Shown: in pieces, positions 7,278 to 14,460 of the stretch
Layout of the letters: each line of letters starts with the position of its first letter
Numbering within the stretch: position 1 is the stretch's first letter
Origin: a virus
Virus record (IMG/VR): IMGVR_UViG_3300023210_000135
Coordinates: 1 to 31,398 of that record
Direction: 5' to 3' (one strand)
DNA: 31,398 bases
The notes under the pieces: model-generated
Database searches by the model: none
What the model saw: only the letters and a program-made list of their open reading frames with translations
What the model was told of the DNA's origin: nothing
Program-made: the position numbers and the translations under genes

Positions 7278-8230
7278 GCATTATTGACAATTCTTTTATA
7301 TGTTGCAAAGATATCGAAGGTATTCCATTCACCGAACCCATCGATCTTCATTCTTTTTATTACTTCTGTTTTATTGAACTGTGGCTTAAAATTATGAACA
7401 ATGTTATTCATTTTTGTCCTTCCAGTGACCGATATCATTGGTTGGTAAAGTTGCATAATCTTGTAATTGCTCTCAATGGCTTCCTGATTCTCTGCGATCG
7501 CCGCGAACGCCTTTAAGCCAGTGTTATCATTTTCACAGAACTCGATCAATTTACCTATCGTAACAGATTTTTCTTCTGCAAAGAACGGCAGTCTTTTTGA
7601 TACTGTGCCTAGTCCTACTCCGCGTACACCATTAAGGTTGTCTGATTTATCGCCTGCCATGGCTCTTGCCAAAGCGAAGTTCGTTGGGTGAATTGAGAAT
7701 TCTTCAAGAATACGCAACTTATTAACAAATTTCTTTTGAATCGGACGATACAATACGGTTTCGTCATCACATAGCTGAAAGAAGTCTTTGTCACTTGAGA
7801 CAATTACCTTTTGCCAACCGCGATAATGTGGCATCTGCACCACATGAGAAATAATGTCGTCTGCCTCGACTCCATCATGGACCAATTGCATAACAGGCAT
7901 CTCATTTAACATCTCCATAAGTCGATGTTGCTGCCATACCTTGTTATGAAGCTCCTCATTTTCAGTGAGATTTTTAACCGTTCGGTTCAGCCGAATTGGC
8001 TTCCGCCCCTCTTTATAACCCTTGTTTATAATTTTACGGCGTTGTGAACCGCCTGCTCCGTCCCATGCGATGATGATCTCATCAGGTTTCATTTCCCTGC
8101 ATAATTTCTGGAGTATCTTTACAAACCCCTTATAGCCACCGATGGGTTGACCGTTGGTCGATAAGCTCGGGTCAACGATGTAGGCACGAAAATACGCATT
8201 TAGCGCATCAATAACCAGTAATCTCTTCAT
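7274..8230 (-). CDS. 5'-3' exonuclease / RNase H (FEN-like)
   Basis: The protein has the acidic metal-binding plan of flap nucleases. These residues are LVIDALNAYFRAY (first Asp at residue 7), IIAWDGAGG (Asp56), DGVEADDIISH (about 119-129), VIVSSDKDFFQL (about 142-153) and GDKSDNLNGVRGVG (about 193-206), the last being the helix-hairpin-helix entry. T4 RNase H has 305 residues; this has 318. It would remove RNA primers and flaps from Okazaki fragments, which fits the neighbouring helicase and the polymerase, which has no 5' nuclease domain. ATG at 8228-8230 has AGGGA seven bases upstream. It lies 13 bases after the J-domain gene. Confidence 0.92.
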   Translation of the reverse strand: MKRLLVIDALNAYFRAYIVDPSLSTNGQPIGGYKGFVKILQKLCREMKPDEIIIAWDGAGGSQRRKIINKGYKEGRKPIRLNRTVKNLTENEELHNKVWQQHRLMEMLNEMPVMQLVHDGVEADDIISHVVQMPHYRGWQKVIVSSDKDFFQLCDDETVLYRPIQKKFVNKLRILEEFSIHPTNFALARAMAGDKSDNLNGVRGVGLGTVSKRLPFFAEEKSVTIGKLIEFCENDNTGLKAFAAIAENQEAIESNYKIMQLYQPMISVTGRTKMNNIVHNFKPQFNKTEVIKRMKIDGFGEWNTFDIFATYKRIVNNA

Positions 8231-8243
8231 GTACTTTCCCTAA

Positions 8244-8843
8244 TCACGACTCGCACGCATGAGCTTCCACTATGAAGTCAACGTAAGTAGCCATTATTTC
8301 ATCTCTAATATCGGGGTCAGTAGCCATGGTCCATGCGTAAGCCACTGTACCTTTTACTGCGTCTACTTCCCCCTTCTTTTCCTGGATATCTTCGGACACC
8401 GAGGCGATGTCTTCCTTGACTATAGGAGGGAGCGGGATCTCTAATTCCGAGGCAAGGTCTCTTAAAAGAGATGTCTTCCCCTCTTCAAAGGCGACGGCGG
8501 CGGCTCGGAAAAGCCTCTCCTTCCTTTTGCGGTCCTTCGGGCTTAGGGCGGCGAGTTTATCTGGGTGGGTCTCTATGGCGATCTTCTTGTAGAGCTTTTT
8601 AATCTGTTCAGACACTTTCCTTCTCTTCCTTCGCTGTTCTCGATTGAGCTTCTCTTCGGGTTCGTCGGTTGGTTCTGGAAAGATTATGTCTCTACTTGCA
8701 AGTTCATTTCGGTAATTGTTGCTGAAGCTCTCTTTCTCGGAGTCAACGAACGCTAAATAATATTCCAATTCTGACTCCAACAACTTCAATTCTGAAACTG
8801 CCTTATTGTATTCAAGAACTACTAGTTTATCTTCTGCGGACAT
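8244..8843 (-). CDS. J-domain (DnaJ-like) protein
   Basis: A central segment, about residues 83-110, has the J-domain signature: EQIKKLYKKIAIETHPDKL, with HPD between helices II and III, followed by a charged helix (KDRKRKERLFRAAAVAFEEG). HPD is what stimulates DnaK ATPase. The N-terminal 60 residues are coiled-coil-like and the C-terminus is acidic. It lacks the Gly/Phe and zinc-finger parts of DnaJ, so it is a minimal J protein that could recruit host DnaK to phage replication or assembly complexes. The ATG at 8841-8843 starts MSAEDKL; a GTG seven codons earlier is less likely. No strong ribosome site is visible, and a 19-base palindrome covers the start codon. Confidence 0.8.
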   Translation of the reverse strand: MSAEDKLVVLEYNKAVSELKLLESELEYYLAFVDSEKESFSNNYRNELASRDIIFPEPTDEPEEKLNREQRRKRRKVSEQIKKLYKKIAIETHPDKLAALSPKDRKRKERLFRAAAVAFEEGKTSLLRDLASELEIPLPPIVKEDIASVSEDIQEKKGEVDAVKGTVAYAWTMATDPDIRDEIMATYVDFIVEAHACES

Positions 8844-8859
8844 ACTATAATATAGTATG
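8841..8859. promoter_or_regulatory. Perfect 19-base palindrome over the J-domain start codon
   Basis: CATACTATA-A-TATAGTATG has two perfect 9-base arms around one central base. On the minus strand its last three bases are the J-domain ATG. It could be an operator or an RNA hairpin hiding the start codon. The arms ATACTAT/ATAGTAT recur at 30549-30564. Confidence 0.45.
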
Positions 8860-8890
8860 CCCACAGATTTAAATACCAGTACAAATCAAC

Positions 8891-9217
8891 TTAGCGGTGA
8901 CTGCGATGGTTTGTCGAGTGGGAGCGTGTGGACGAATAACGATGACTTGAGTAGCGTCCGTGGTGGGTATTATGACTTCGATGGTTGCTGCCAATTCGGA
9001 TCGACAGTGGTCGGATGACCACCATCTGACGGCGTACCGGTACCGGCTGGCGACACAGTTGGGTAACCTCCCAGTGCCCTGCATGGTAGTGTCCATGACC
9101 ATCTTGATATGCATCCACCCAGACCTGAGTTGGTCCGCATGAACTACATGCCTCTGCTTCGTCGAATGGCAAGAGTGTTGCCATGGCTATTAGTGCGATT
9201 TTAAACAATTGTTTCAT
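8891..9217 (-). CDS. Secreted Cys/His-rich small protein
   Basis: The first 23 residues are a signal peptide: MKQ, a hydrophobic core (LFKIALIAMATLLPF) and AEA before CSSCGP. Cleavage before Cys24 is likely; a strict lipobox is not present. The mature part holds CSSC, a GHGHYHAGHW cluster (about 40-49), and a long C-terminal tail rich in His, Ser and Arg (about 79-108). This suggests metal binding in the periplasm or at the cell surface. AGGAG lies six bases before the ATG, formed with the TAG stop of recA. An overlapping 81-residue frame is a shadow because it lacks a signal and a ribosome site. Function unknown. Confidence 0.65.
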   Translation of the reverse strand: MKQLFKIALIAMATLLPFDEAEACSSCGPTQVWVDAYQDGHGHYHAGHWEVTQLCRQPVPVRRQMVVIRPLSIRIGSNHRSHNTHHGRYSSHRYSSTRSHSTNHRSHR

Positions 9218-9226
9218 CTCTTTCTC

Positions 9227-10339
9227 CTATTTTTTGGTGTCTTCTATCTCATAAAAATCCTCAGCCTTTCCTTGCCGAGTATCAAATTTATAAATTATTT
9301 CTTCATCGATGATTTGATAGACCCTTTGTCTGAATTTATCATCTTGCATCTTCTCTATCCATTTCGAAGCCTGAAATTTCTCTGTGGCACCGTCTTCAAA
9401 GACCATCGTAAACCAGGCGCCTGCCTGGAGAATCTTATCGGATCCCTTGACCGCCTCAAACAAAGACTCATCATCTTGGATGCTGACTCGATCACCTCCC
9501 CACAATATACTGAAGTTACATCGACGACCCTGCGTACCGAATCGAGACTTCTCAAGCTTTACTTTAACTTCGGAGCCAATACGGAAGCCATTTTCATCTA
9601 GAACAAAACTTGCCTTTGCCTTGCGTCCAGTGAGCCAGATACGCAATGAATATGCGTAAGTCATGGCTTTCCCGCCTGGTGTGACATACGGAGTTGTCAT
9701 GGCTTCGCTTGGAGAGCGCGTGATATTTGTTTTTAGCTGGTTTAGAACCAAGAAGGTGCATTTGTTATTAGCTATAGCCAGTGTCAGCTTGGACATTCCC
9801 TTTGAAAGAATGCGAGCCTTGACAGCCATGGATGACTGTGGATTAAAATCTCCCTCAATATCTGAGATGGCGGGTGTTAAAGCCAGAGAATCCCAGATAA
9901 AGAGAACCTGACTGCCATTGCCCAGGAGGTCTTCAATCGTTTCCAGAACGAATTCGACAGACTGTGCCTGGACATAGAGAAGCCTGTCAAGATCACACCC
10001 CGAGTTTTTCAGGAAGGATGGATCAATTGCCGACTCTGAATCAAAGTAGACTACATCCATGTCCATTTTCTGGGCATTTGCTGCAATTTGTGCAGCCATA
10101 TATGATTTACCCGTCGCTTCAAGCCCAGCGATTTCGACAACCTTGCCAACGGGAATTCCAGACAGTTTACCTCGACAGATAATTGAATCAAGCCAGCGCG
10201 AGCCGGTAGGAATCCATTGAGTGACCTCTGTTGGGTTTGCTTCCTTGAGATTGTGGGCAAGATTCATGCCCGCTTTCTTGTTGATGAGTTTTCGCATGTC
10301 GCCCATTGAGAGCTTGCCTGGTGATGCCTTTTTGGCCAT
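9227..10339 (-). CDS. RecA/UvsX-type recombinase
   Basis: This is a strand-exchange recombinase. The sequence shows GLEATGKS (Walker A, 72-79), VVYFDSESA with the catalytic Glu near 102, VLFIWDSLAL (Walker B, about 145-154), a loop NQLKTNI (200-206, the allosteric Gln) and TPGGKAM (220-226, second DNA-binding loop region). Its 370 residues are near E. coli RecA (353) and T4 UvsX (391). It would drive recombination-dependent replication and repair together with the gp32-like protein. The ATG has AGGA upstream, and a near-perfect sigma70 promoter lies about 25 bases upstream, so it can be expressed alone. Confidence 0.95.
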   Translation of the reverse strand: MAKKASPGKLSMGDMRKLINKKAGMNLAHNLKEANPTEVTQWIPTGSRWLDSIICRGKLSGIPVGKVVEIAGLEATGKSYMAAQIAANAQKMDMDVVYFDSESAIDPSFLKNSGCDLDRLLYVQAQSVEFVLETIEDLLGNGSQVLFIWDSLALTPAISDIEGDFNPQSSMAVKARILSKGMSKLTLAIANNKCTFLVLNQLKTNITRSPSEAMTTPYVTPGGKAMTYAYSLRIWLTGRKAKASFVLDENGFRIGSEVKVKLEKSRFGTQGRRCNFSILWGGDRVSIQDDESLFEAVKGSDKILQAGAWFTMVFEDGATEKFQASKWIEKMQDDKFRQRVYQIIDEEIIYKFDTRQGKAEDFYEIEDTKK

Positions 10340-10363
10340 TTAAATTCCTATTCTTTATACCTT

Positions 10364-10392
10364 ATTATACCATCAAATTTATGTTGTGTCAA
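10364..10392 (-). promoter_or_regulatory. Consensus sigma70 promoter for the recombinase gene
   Basis: The minus strand has TTGACA (10387-10392), a 17-base spacer and TATAAT (10364-10369), both perfect, with TGG before the -10 (extended -10). It overlaps the 3' end of the upstream nuclease gene. Confidence 0.85.
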
Positions 10393-11155
10393 GTGTTTTT
10401 TCGGGAGCAGGATATATTTTTTTAATAGCAGTTGCAAAGTCAGTTACTTTTGTGTCTACAAATTTTCCTCGCAAAGCCATCGTGTATGAATATCTGTTTT
10501 TAGAATGATATTTAATTCGAAATACCACATAACAATTTTGCAAGGCGCCTTCCAGAGTGGGCAGGTCACCCCCTCCCAGCGAATAAATATCGTCTCCCAA
10601 AATAATAAAATCATCCCCCTTGGATCGATAATATTGCTGAATAAAAGAAGGTGAGATATTTACTCTTACAATATCTCCACTCAAGCTTTTTATCCTTGGT
10701 CGACTAAGGTAAGATTCCCAAAATTCTGCTGCATTTTCGGTTGTTAGGCTAGGTCCGGACGGGAAGTCTCCCTGGATTTTACTATCTAATATACTTTTTA
10801 TTTCTGAAAATACAGTTACTAAGATATCATTTTTTAAACCAGTTGCTTGAGCCCACCCGGACGACTCACTGTATGTGGCTCTAAATTGACCAAAATCTAT
10901 TCTTGACCCTTTGCTCGTCTTTATCTCGTAAGAGTGGATTTTATCTCCAGTAGTCTTATCCTTCACCACAACGTCGCTAGCAGCGCCGGCGCCTCCTTCG
11001 GCGGTCGCAGTATACTCAATCGAGCTAGCTTCAAAAAACGAGTTCATAACCTGAGCAATGTGTTCCTCGTGGGCTGAGCCGCGACTAACCATGCTAATGT
11101 TACCCGCTTCGTCCAGATATCTTCGCCAACCTTCCATTAATGGTTTCATATTCAT
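10379..11155 (-). CDS. PD-(D/E)XK-type endonuclease-like protein with putative capsid-targeting N-terminus
   Basis: Residues about 60-92 have the restriction-endonuclease core: ASDVVV (Asp61), a turn, then YEIKTSKG (Glu77, Lys79), followed by DFGQFRATY (Gln90). This matches the D...ExK plan with a downstream Gln. The rest is unrecognised. The first 18 residues (MKPLMEGWRRYLDEAG within them) share WR-x-(Y/F)-L-x-E with the protein at 2627-3181; LDE before Ala17 fits a prohead-protease site. The start ATG shares its A with the methyltransferase stop (TGATG), so the two are translated together. Likely a nuclease that acts on DNA lacking the partner's methylation; head packaging is inferred. A structural role is the alternative. 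Confidence 0.6.
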   Translation of the reverse strand: MNMKPLMEGWRRYLDEAGNISMVSRGSAHEEHIAQVMNSFFEASSIEYTATAEGGAGAASDVVVKDKTTGDKIHSYEIKTSKGSRIDFGQFRATYSESSGWAQATGLKNDILVTVFSEIKSILDSKIQGDFPSGPSLTTENAAEFWESYLSRPRIKSLSGDIVRVNISPSFIQQYYRSKGDDFIILGDDIYSLGGGDLPTLEGALQNCYVVFRIKYHSKNRYSYTMALRGKFVDTKVTDFATAIKKIYPAPEKTLDTT

Positions 11156-12099
11156 CACCCTATAATTAGTAGTTCAGATGAGGAACCCATCTTTTTTGTG
11201 CTAACATTTTTCATTCCGTATGACCACGCGGCTTCTCTTATCTCGTAACCCTTGTACAAATCCCTGATTGCTGGGCAATTATTGTAAGACAAGACCCAAT
11301 TTGAACGCTGCGATAAAACCTTGTGAAGAGCCTGATGGTTGAAGGGACCGTGAAGGTCGCCGTCGCTTCCATATAGAACTTCGCGGTTTGTCCAATATCC
11401 TGGGATGACCTTCCCGGTTCTCTCATCTACATGCTCTTCAATCCAAGCTTTTGAGCCAAGCATATATGGTGGATCGCAGTATAGAAATGCATCAGGGTGC
11501 TTTTCGATGGCCTCTTTAAAATCTAGACACTCAACTTCGAAGTTTTTAACTTTGAATTTCCTTAATCTATCCAGGGTCGTGGGTGTCATCCTTGCCCAGC
11601 TTGCTTTCCATGACCACCCTCCAGAAGTTGTCGCACCAGAGAAGCTTGAACGATTCACAATATAGTACTGAGCGGCGCGCTTAAATAAATTTTTCCCTGT
11701 GGGTTTGTTTTTCGTTTGCAATAAATTTACAATTTCTCGGGCATCTTCGAATTCTTCTCTGGAAATTCCTTTTATCTCCCCTCGTCGTATCTTGTTATAT
11801 AGATCACCAGCCTCGAATTTTGCAGGATCATCTGTATACTCGATCAGCTTTTGTCGGCGCTTTTCGATTTCTTCGAGTAGCTGCTCTGGATCTTCCAAGA
11901 GGGCTTGCCAAAACCAAACCAACGGCTTGAACAAATCATAACCATAGACTTTGGCTCCATATTCTTCAGCGACAGCAAGCTCCAGCGACCCACCCCCGAG
12001 GAAAGGGGAACAGAATTCCTTACAATCCTTGGGGATGAGTGGCAGAATGTGCTTAACAGCACGCGACTTGCCGCCCGGATATCGTAGTGGCGTTTTCAT
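11155..12099 (-). CDS. Dam-family (D12 class) adenine-N6 DNA methyltransferase
   Basis: The protein starts with LRYPGGKSR, the usual D12 N-terminus, then CSPFLGGGSLE (SAM-binding motif I, 30-40), YGYDLFKP, VNRSSFSG (149-155), and LYCDPPYM (catalytic motif IV DPPY, 209-212). The 314 residues fit the family (Dam 278). It transfers methyl groups from SAM to adenine in DNA; the recognition site is not readable. It is coupled at both ends: its ATG overlaps the ParB-like stop (TAATG) and its TGA overlaps the nuclease start. This suggests a modification function paired with that nuclease. Confidence 0.93.
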   Translation of the reverse strand: MKTPLRYPGGKSRAVKHILPLIPKDCKEFCSPFLGGGSLELAVAEEYGAKVYGYDLFKPLVWFWQALLEDPEQLLEEIEKRRQKLIEYTDDPAKFEAGDLYNKIRRGEIKGISREEFEDAREIVNLLQTKNKPTGKNLFKRAAQYYIVNRSSFSGATTSGGWSWKASWARMTPTTLDRLRKFKVKNFEVECLDFKEAIEKHPDAFLYCDPPYMLGSKAWIEEHVDERTGKVIPGYWTNREVLYGSDGDLHGPFNHQALHKVLSQRSNWVLSYNNCPAIRDLYKGYEIREAAWSYGMKNVSTKKMGSSSELLIIG

Positions 12100-13259
12100 T
12101 ATTTTGAATTTATGATTTTAAGGTTATTTTCACTAGCTCTAATATCGATTTCAGACAGCAATTCCCCTTCATCAACCCCGTTTATTTGACCAAGGGCAAA
12201 TTCTTCATCAAAAACTCTCTTACCAACATATTTATTCATTTTACTAAGTTTGTCAAAAGTTTTCAGTTGAGATTTCCTTACTGCTTCGGGTGTATTGGCG
12301 TCTGTTCTAAAAATAAGTGCGGATCTCCTTTTATCATTACCATCTGCTTTTCTAAAAATTTCTGTGGCGAATTCTTTGTATAAATGTCCGTATTGCGGCG
12401 AAACTTGATAAATTTTCCAATCTTTATGTGTGTATTCGTTCTTATCTTCCACCCACTTGTCTGGATTTACCGCAACACTTCCCTTACCAGCTTCCAGAGC
12501 TTTGCGAATAGTGACGGCGCGGGATCTGGGTTCAGTAAAGGTTTTAACTCCGTTACCGACAGCCTTAATTGAATTATAAACCTCTGTTACATAAGACCTG
12601 ATGGTCCTGTGGGTTTTATTTCCGCCAGACAGTGTATGTACATGTTTAGCCAGAAGATTCTTAAAGTTGTCAGAATGATCTTCTGGGCGCCGAGCCTCTT
12701 GTTTAACAAAATTTCTAATTAACTTTTTTAAGTCAGTAGCAGATGATGCGTCTGCAGGAAGATGATCGTTTAAGAGTGTCTGAAAGCTCATCTTATGTCG
12801 CATGATGAACATAATGAGTTCGGAGTCTTCAACCACAAACATGGGTACTGTGATGGTCGCGTTATTGGCAGTGTGCCCTTGCTCTTCACAATTGCGAGCC
12901 AGAACGATGCGAGTATTGCCGTCTAACACAATTCCTGACCACTTAGAATTGGGATCTTGGTCGAGGACTGCAAATCCTGGATGTATAATCCCTTTCGATC
13001 GAATTGACTCATATTTCGTCTTATATTTATTTGGCGAGATAACGTCGTCTCGCACCTGATCGCATTTAAATTTAGCGTTTTTCTCGACTTCAGGTTTGGC
13101 TTTATCAAGCCCAGGGTGGTAAAAATCAGAAGTAGCCATAAATTTTTCAGATATTTTTCCATAAAAAGGGCTGGTCTTATCATTGAACGCTTTTCCAGTA
13201 CGACAAGACTCAATTAGTTTAAATAATTCACGTTCGGCGGCAGTAGATGGAATTGGCAT
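12099..13259 (-). CDS. ParB/sulfiredoxin-like domain protein
   Basis: Residues about 85-140 resemble the ParB N-terminal fold: SIRSKGIIHPGFAVLD, then GIVLDGNTRIVLARN with the DGNTR box at 113-117, then ITVPMFVVED. That is the motif in which ParB proteins bind CTP and sulfiredoxin binds ATP; phage copies are often annotated as ParB-like nucleases. The remaining 240 residues hold a basic helical stretch and no second enzyme motif. It is first in a three-gene coupled unit with the methyltransferase and nuclease. AGGAG lies six bases before the ATG. A terminator lies just upstream, so expression may depend on read-through. DNA specificity subunit or regulator for the unit are possible roles. Confidence 0.7.
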   Translation of the reverse strand: MPIPSTAAERELFKLIESCRTGKAFNDKTSPFYGKISEKFMATSDFYHPGLDKAKPEVEKNAKFKCDQVRDDVISPNKYKTKYESIRSKGIIHPGFAVLDQDPNSKWSGIVLDGNTRIVLARNCEEQGHTANNATITVPMFVVEDSELIMFIMRHKMSFQTLLNDHLPADASSATDLKKLIRNFVKQEARRPEDHSDNFKNLLAKHVHTLSGGNKTHRTIRSYVTEVYNSIKAVGNGVKTFTEPRSRAVTIRKALEAGKGSVAVNPDKWVEDKNEYTHKDWKIYQVSPQYGHLYKEFATEIFRKADGNDKRRSALIFRTDANTPEAVRKSQLKTFDKLSKMNKYVGKRVFDEEFALGQINGVDEGELLSEIDIRASENNLKIINSK

Positions 13260-13273
13260 AATTCTCTCCTATT

Positions 13274-13304
13274 AAAAAAATGGCACACTTTAACCGGTGT
13301 GCCA
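13274..13304 (-). terminator. Rho-independent terminator after the single-strand binding protein gene
   Basis: Stem TGGCACAC (13281-13288) pairs with GTGTGCCA (13297-13304) around an 8-base loop. On the minus strand it is followed by seven U (A run at 13274-13280). It lies between the ssb stop and the ParB-like start. Confidence 0.85.
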
Positions 13305-13315
13305 GCGGGTGGAGG

Positions 13316-14095
13316 TTAGCTGTTAGAAAGCTCGTTAAAAGCACTCAGAACATCTGATACCGGGGCAGCAGGGCGGGATTGGTAGGGCACCGCCTCTGTC
13401 TCTGTTTCTTCCGAACCCGAGATGGATTCCATAACATTGTCCAGGATTTCCTGGAGTTCGTCATGAGACTTCATATCAAAAAGATTATCGAAGCCTGGAA
13501 TATTTTCCATAAGACGGTTGCACTCGTCGTCACCTCCCAACGCATCGTCACATAGCGGCGAAGATCGTCGACGGGGAGTAAGCACAGTCTTTGGAAAGTT
13601 TGCGCCTGGGGGTTTTCCGTAGGAAAGAGTCAAGTCCGTACCTTCGTCGGTGTCAGTAATGTCACCGTATTCAGGATTAAGAACGAGATTCAAAAGCGAA
13701 GTGTACGCTTCCTTACCAAAACCCCAGATTCGGATACCATCAGACTCCTCGCCGCGTACAAGTACGGGTGAAAAGAAACGCTGGCGAGGAGACATATCCT
13801 TCGCTAGCTTCATAGTATCGCCATCTTGGGAATTATTATACTCCTTCCAAAGAGTATCTTTAAAATCACAGATGGGACAAGGCTCATCATGATTGCGCTT
13901 TGGACATAGAACGCCACCTTTTTGGGCGCCCAGATTATAATGGAACCAATAATCTTTAAAAGGATCTCCATCTTTTGTGGGTACGATACGGATGACCTGT
14001 GTACCGTCTTTTGGGCGCCAGAACTGACCACCGCCCTTTCCATTACTGTTAACGCTGTCTAAGCGCGCTCGGATTTTATCTAGATTAATTGCCAT
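13316..14095 (-). CDS. Single-stranded DNA binding protein, gp32-like
   Basis: Residues 1-30 are a basic N-terminus. A gp32-type zinc site follows: His52, Cys64, Cys73 and Cys76, with spacings 12-9-3 against T4 gp32 His64-Cys77-Cys87-Cys90 (13-10-3). The LCPKRNHDEPCPICDF segment is diagnostic. Aromatic residues across 85-170 would stack on bases. The C-terminal 60 residues are acidic (EETETEAVP) as in gp32, where the tail binds partner proteins. Length is 259 (T4 301). It coats single-stranded DNA for helicase, RecA and polymerase. It has its own promoter upstream and a terminator downstream, so it is likely a separate, strongly expressed unit. Confidence 0.9.
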   Translation of the reverse strand: MAINLDKIRARLDSVNSNGKGGGQFWRPKDGTQVIRIVPTKDGDPFKDYWFHYNLGAQKGGVLCPKRNHDEPCPICDFKDTLWKEYNNSQDGDTMKLAKDMSPRQRFFSPVLVRGEESDGIRIWGFGKEAYTSLLNLVLNPEYGDITDTDEGTDLTLSYGKPPGANFPKTVLTPRRRSSPLCDDALGGDDECNRLMENIPGFDNLFDMKSHDELQEILDNVMESISGSEETETEAVPYQSRPAAPVSDVLSAFNELSNS

Positions 14096-14158
14096 TTATT
14101 TTTTTTACCTCTTTTTATTGTTTAGTCAAAGTAACAAATCTCTCACTTTGATATATAT

Positions 14159-14187
14159 AATATAACATGTATTTTGGATCTTGTCAA
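14159..14187 (-). promoter_or_regulatory. Sigma70-like promoter for the single-strand binding protein gene
   Basis: The minus strand has TTGACA (14182-14187), a 17-base spacer and TATATT (14159-14164) with TGT before it. It is in the 95-base gap between the ssb start and the upstream gene, with an AT-rich start region. Confidence 0.85.
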
Positions 14188-14190
14188 GTA

Positions 14191-14460
14191 TTATTTTGAT
14201 TTTTTTTCAAAGTTCTCAAGACTTTCAATATTGAAAGTTTCAAGTTCTCCAACAATCGTATTCTTGTTAAAAACACGAAATCCTTGCATGTCCAAATCCC
14301 AAACAAGGTTGCTTCCTTCGGTAAGATTCCGCTTCTTACCAGTGCCTTTTGTTTGAGAGGTGAAAAATCCATCAGGAAGGTCTTGAAGGGCGACGAATTT
14401 CATCGTCCTCAAGCTTCCGTCTTTCTTTTTAAATGTTCCTGTATTTGCTTTCAATTTCAT
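14191..14460 (-). CDS. DUF2693-like small protein
   Basis: This 89-residue basic protein has the layout seen in small DUF2693-type phage proteins: TGTFKKKDGSLRTMKFVALQ near the N-terminus, DLPDGFF, then NLVWDLDMQGFRVFNKNTI. The K-K-D-G-S-x-R turn and W-D-x-x-x-x-G-F-R-V-F-N are conserved in such proteins of T4-like phages as I recall them. It is probably an SH3/beta-barrel fold; function is unknown. Its start overlaps the upstream gene stop (ATGA), and AGGAAG sits four bases before the ATG. Confidence 0.5.
   Translation of the reverse strand: MKLKANTGTFKKKDGSLRTMKFVALQDLPDGFFTSQTKGTGKKRNLTEGSNLVWDLDMQGFRVFNKNTIVGELETFNIESLENFEKKSK

Noticed and set aside
8869-9114. 81-residue frame overlapping the secreted His-rich protein
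   Set aside because: No signal peptide, no ribosome site; the other frame has both.
12228-12256. TTGACA at 12251-12256 as a promoter
   Set aside because: No good -10 at 16-18 bases; only AAATAT-like sequence.
13320-13400. Second terminator at the ssb 3' end
   Set aside because: No stem with a following U run other than the one at 13274-13304.
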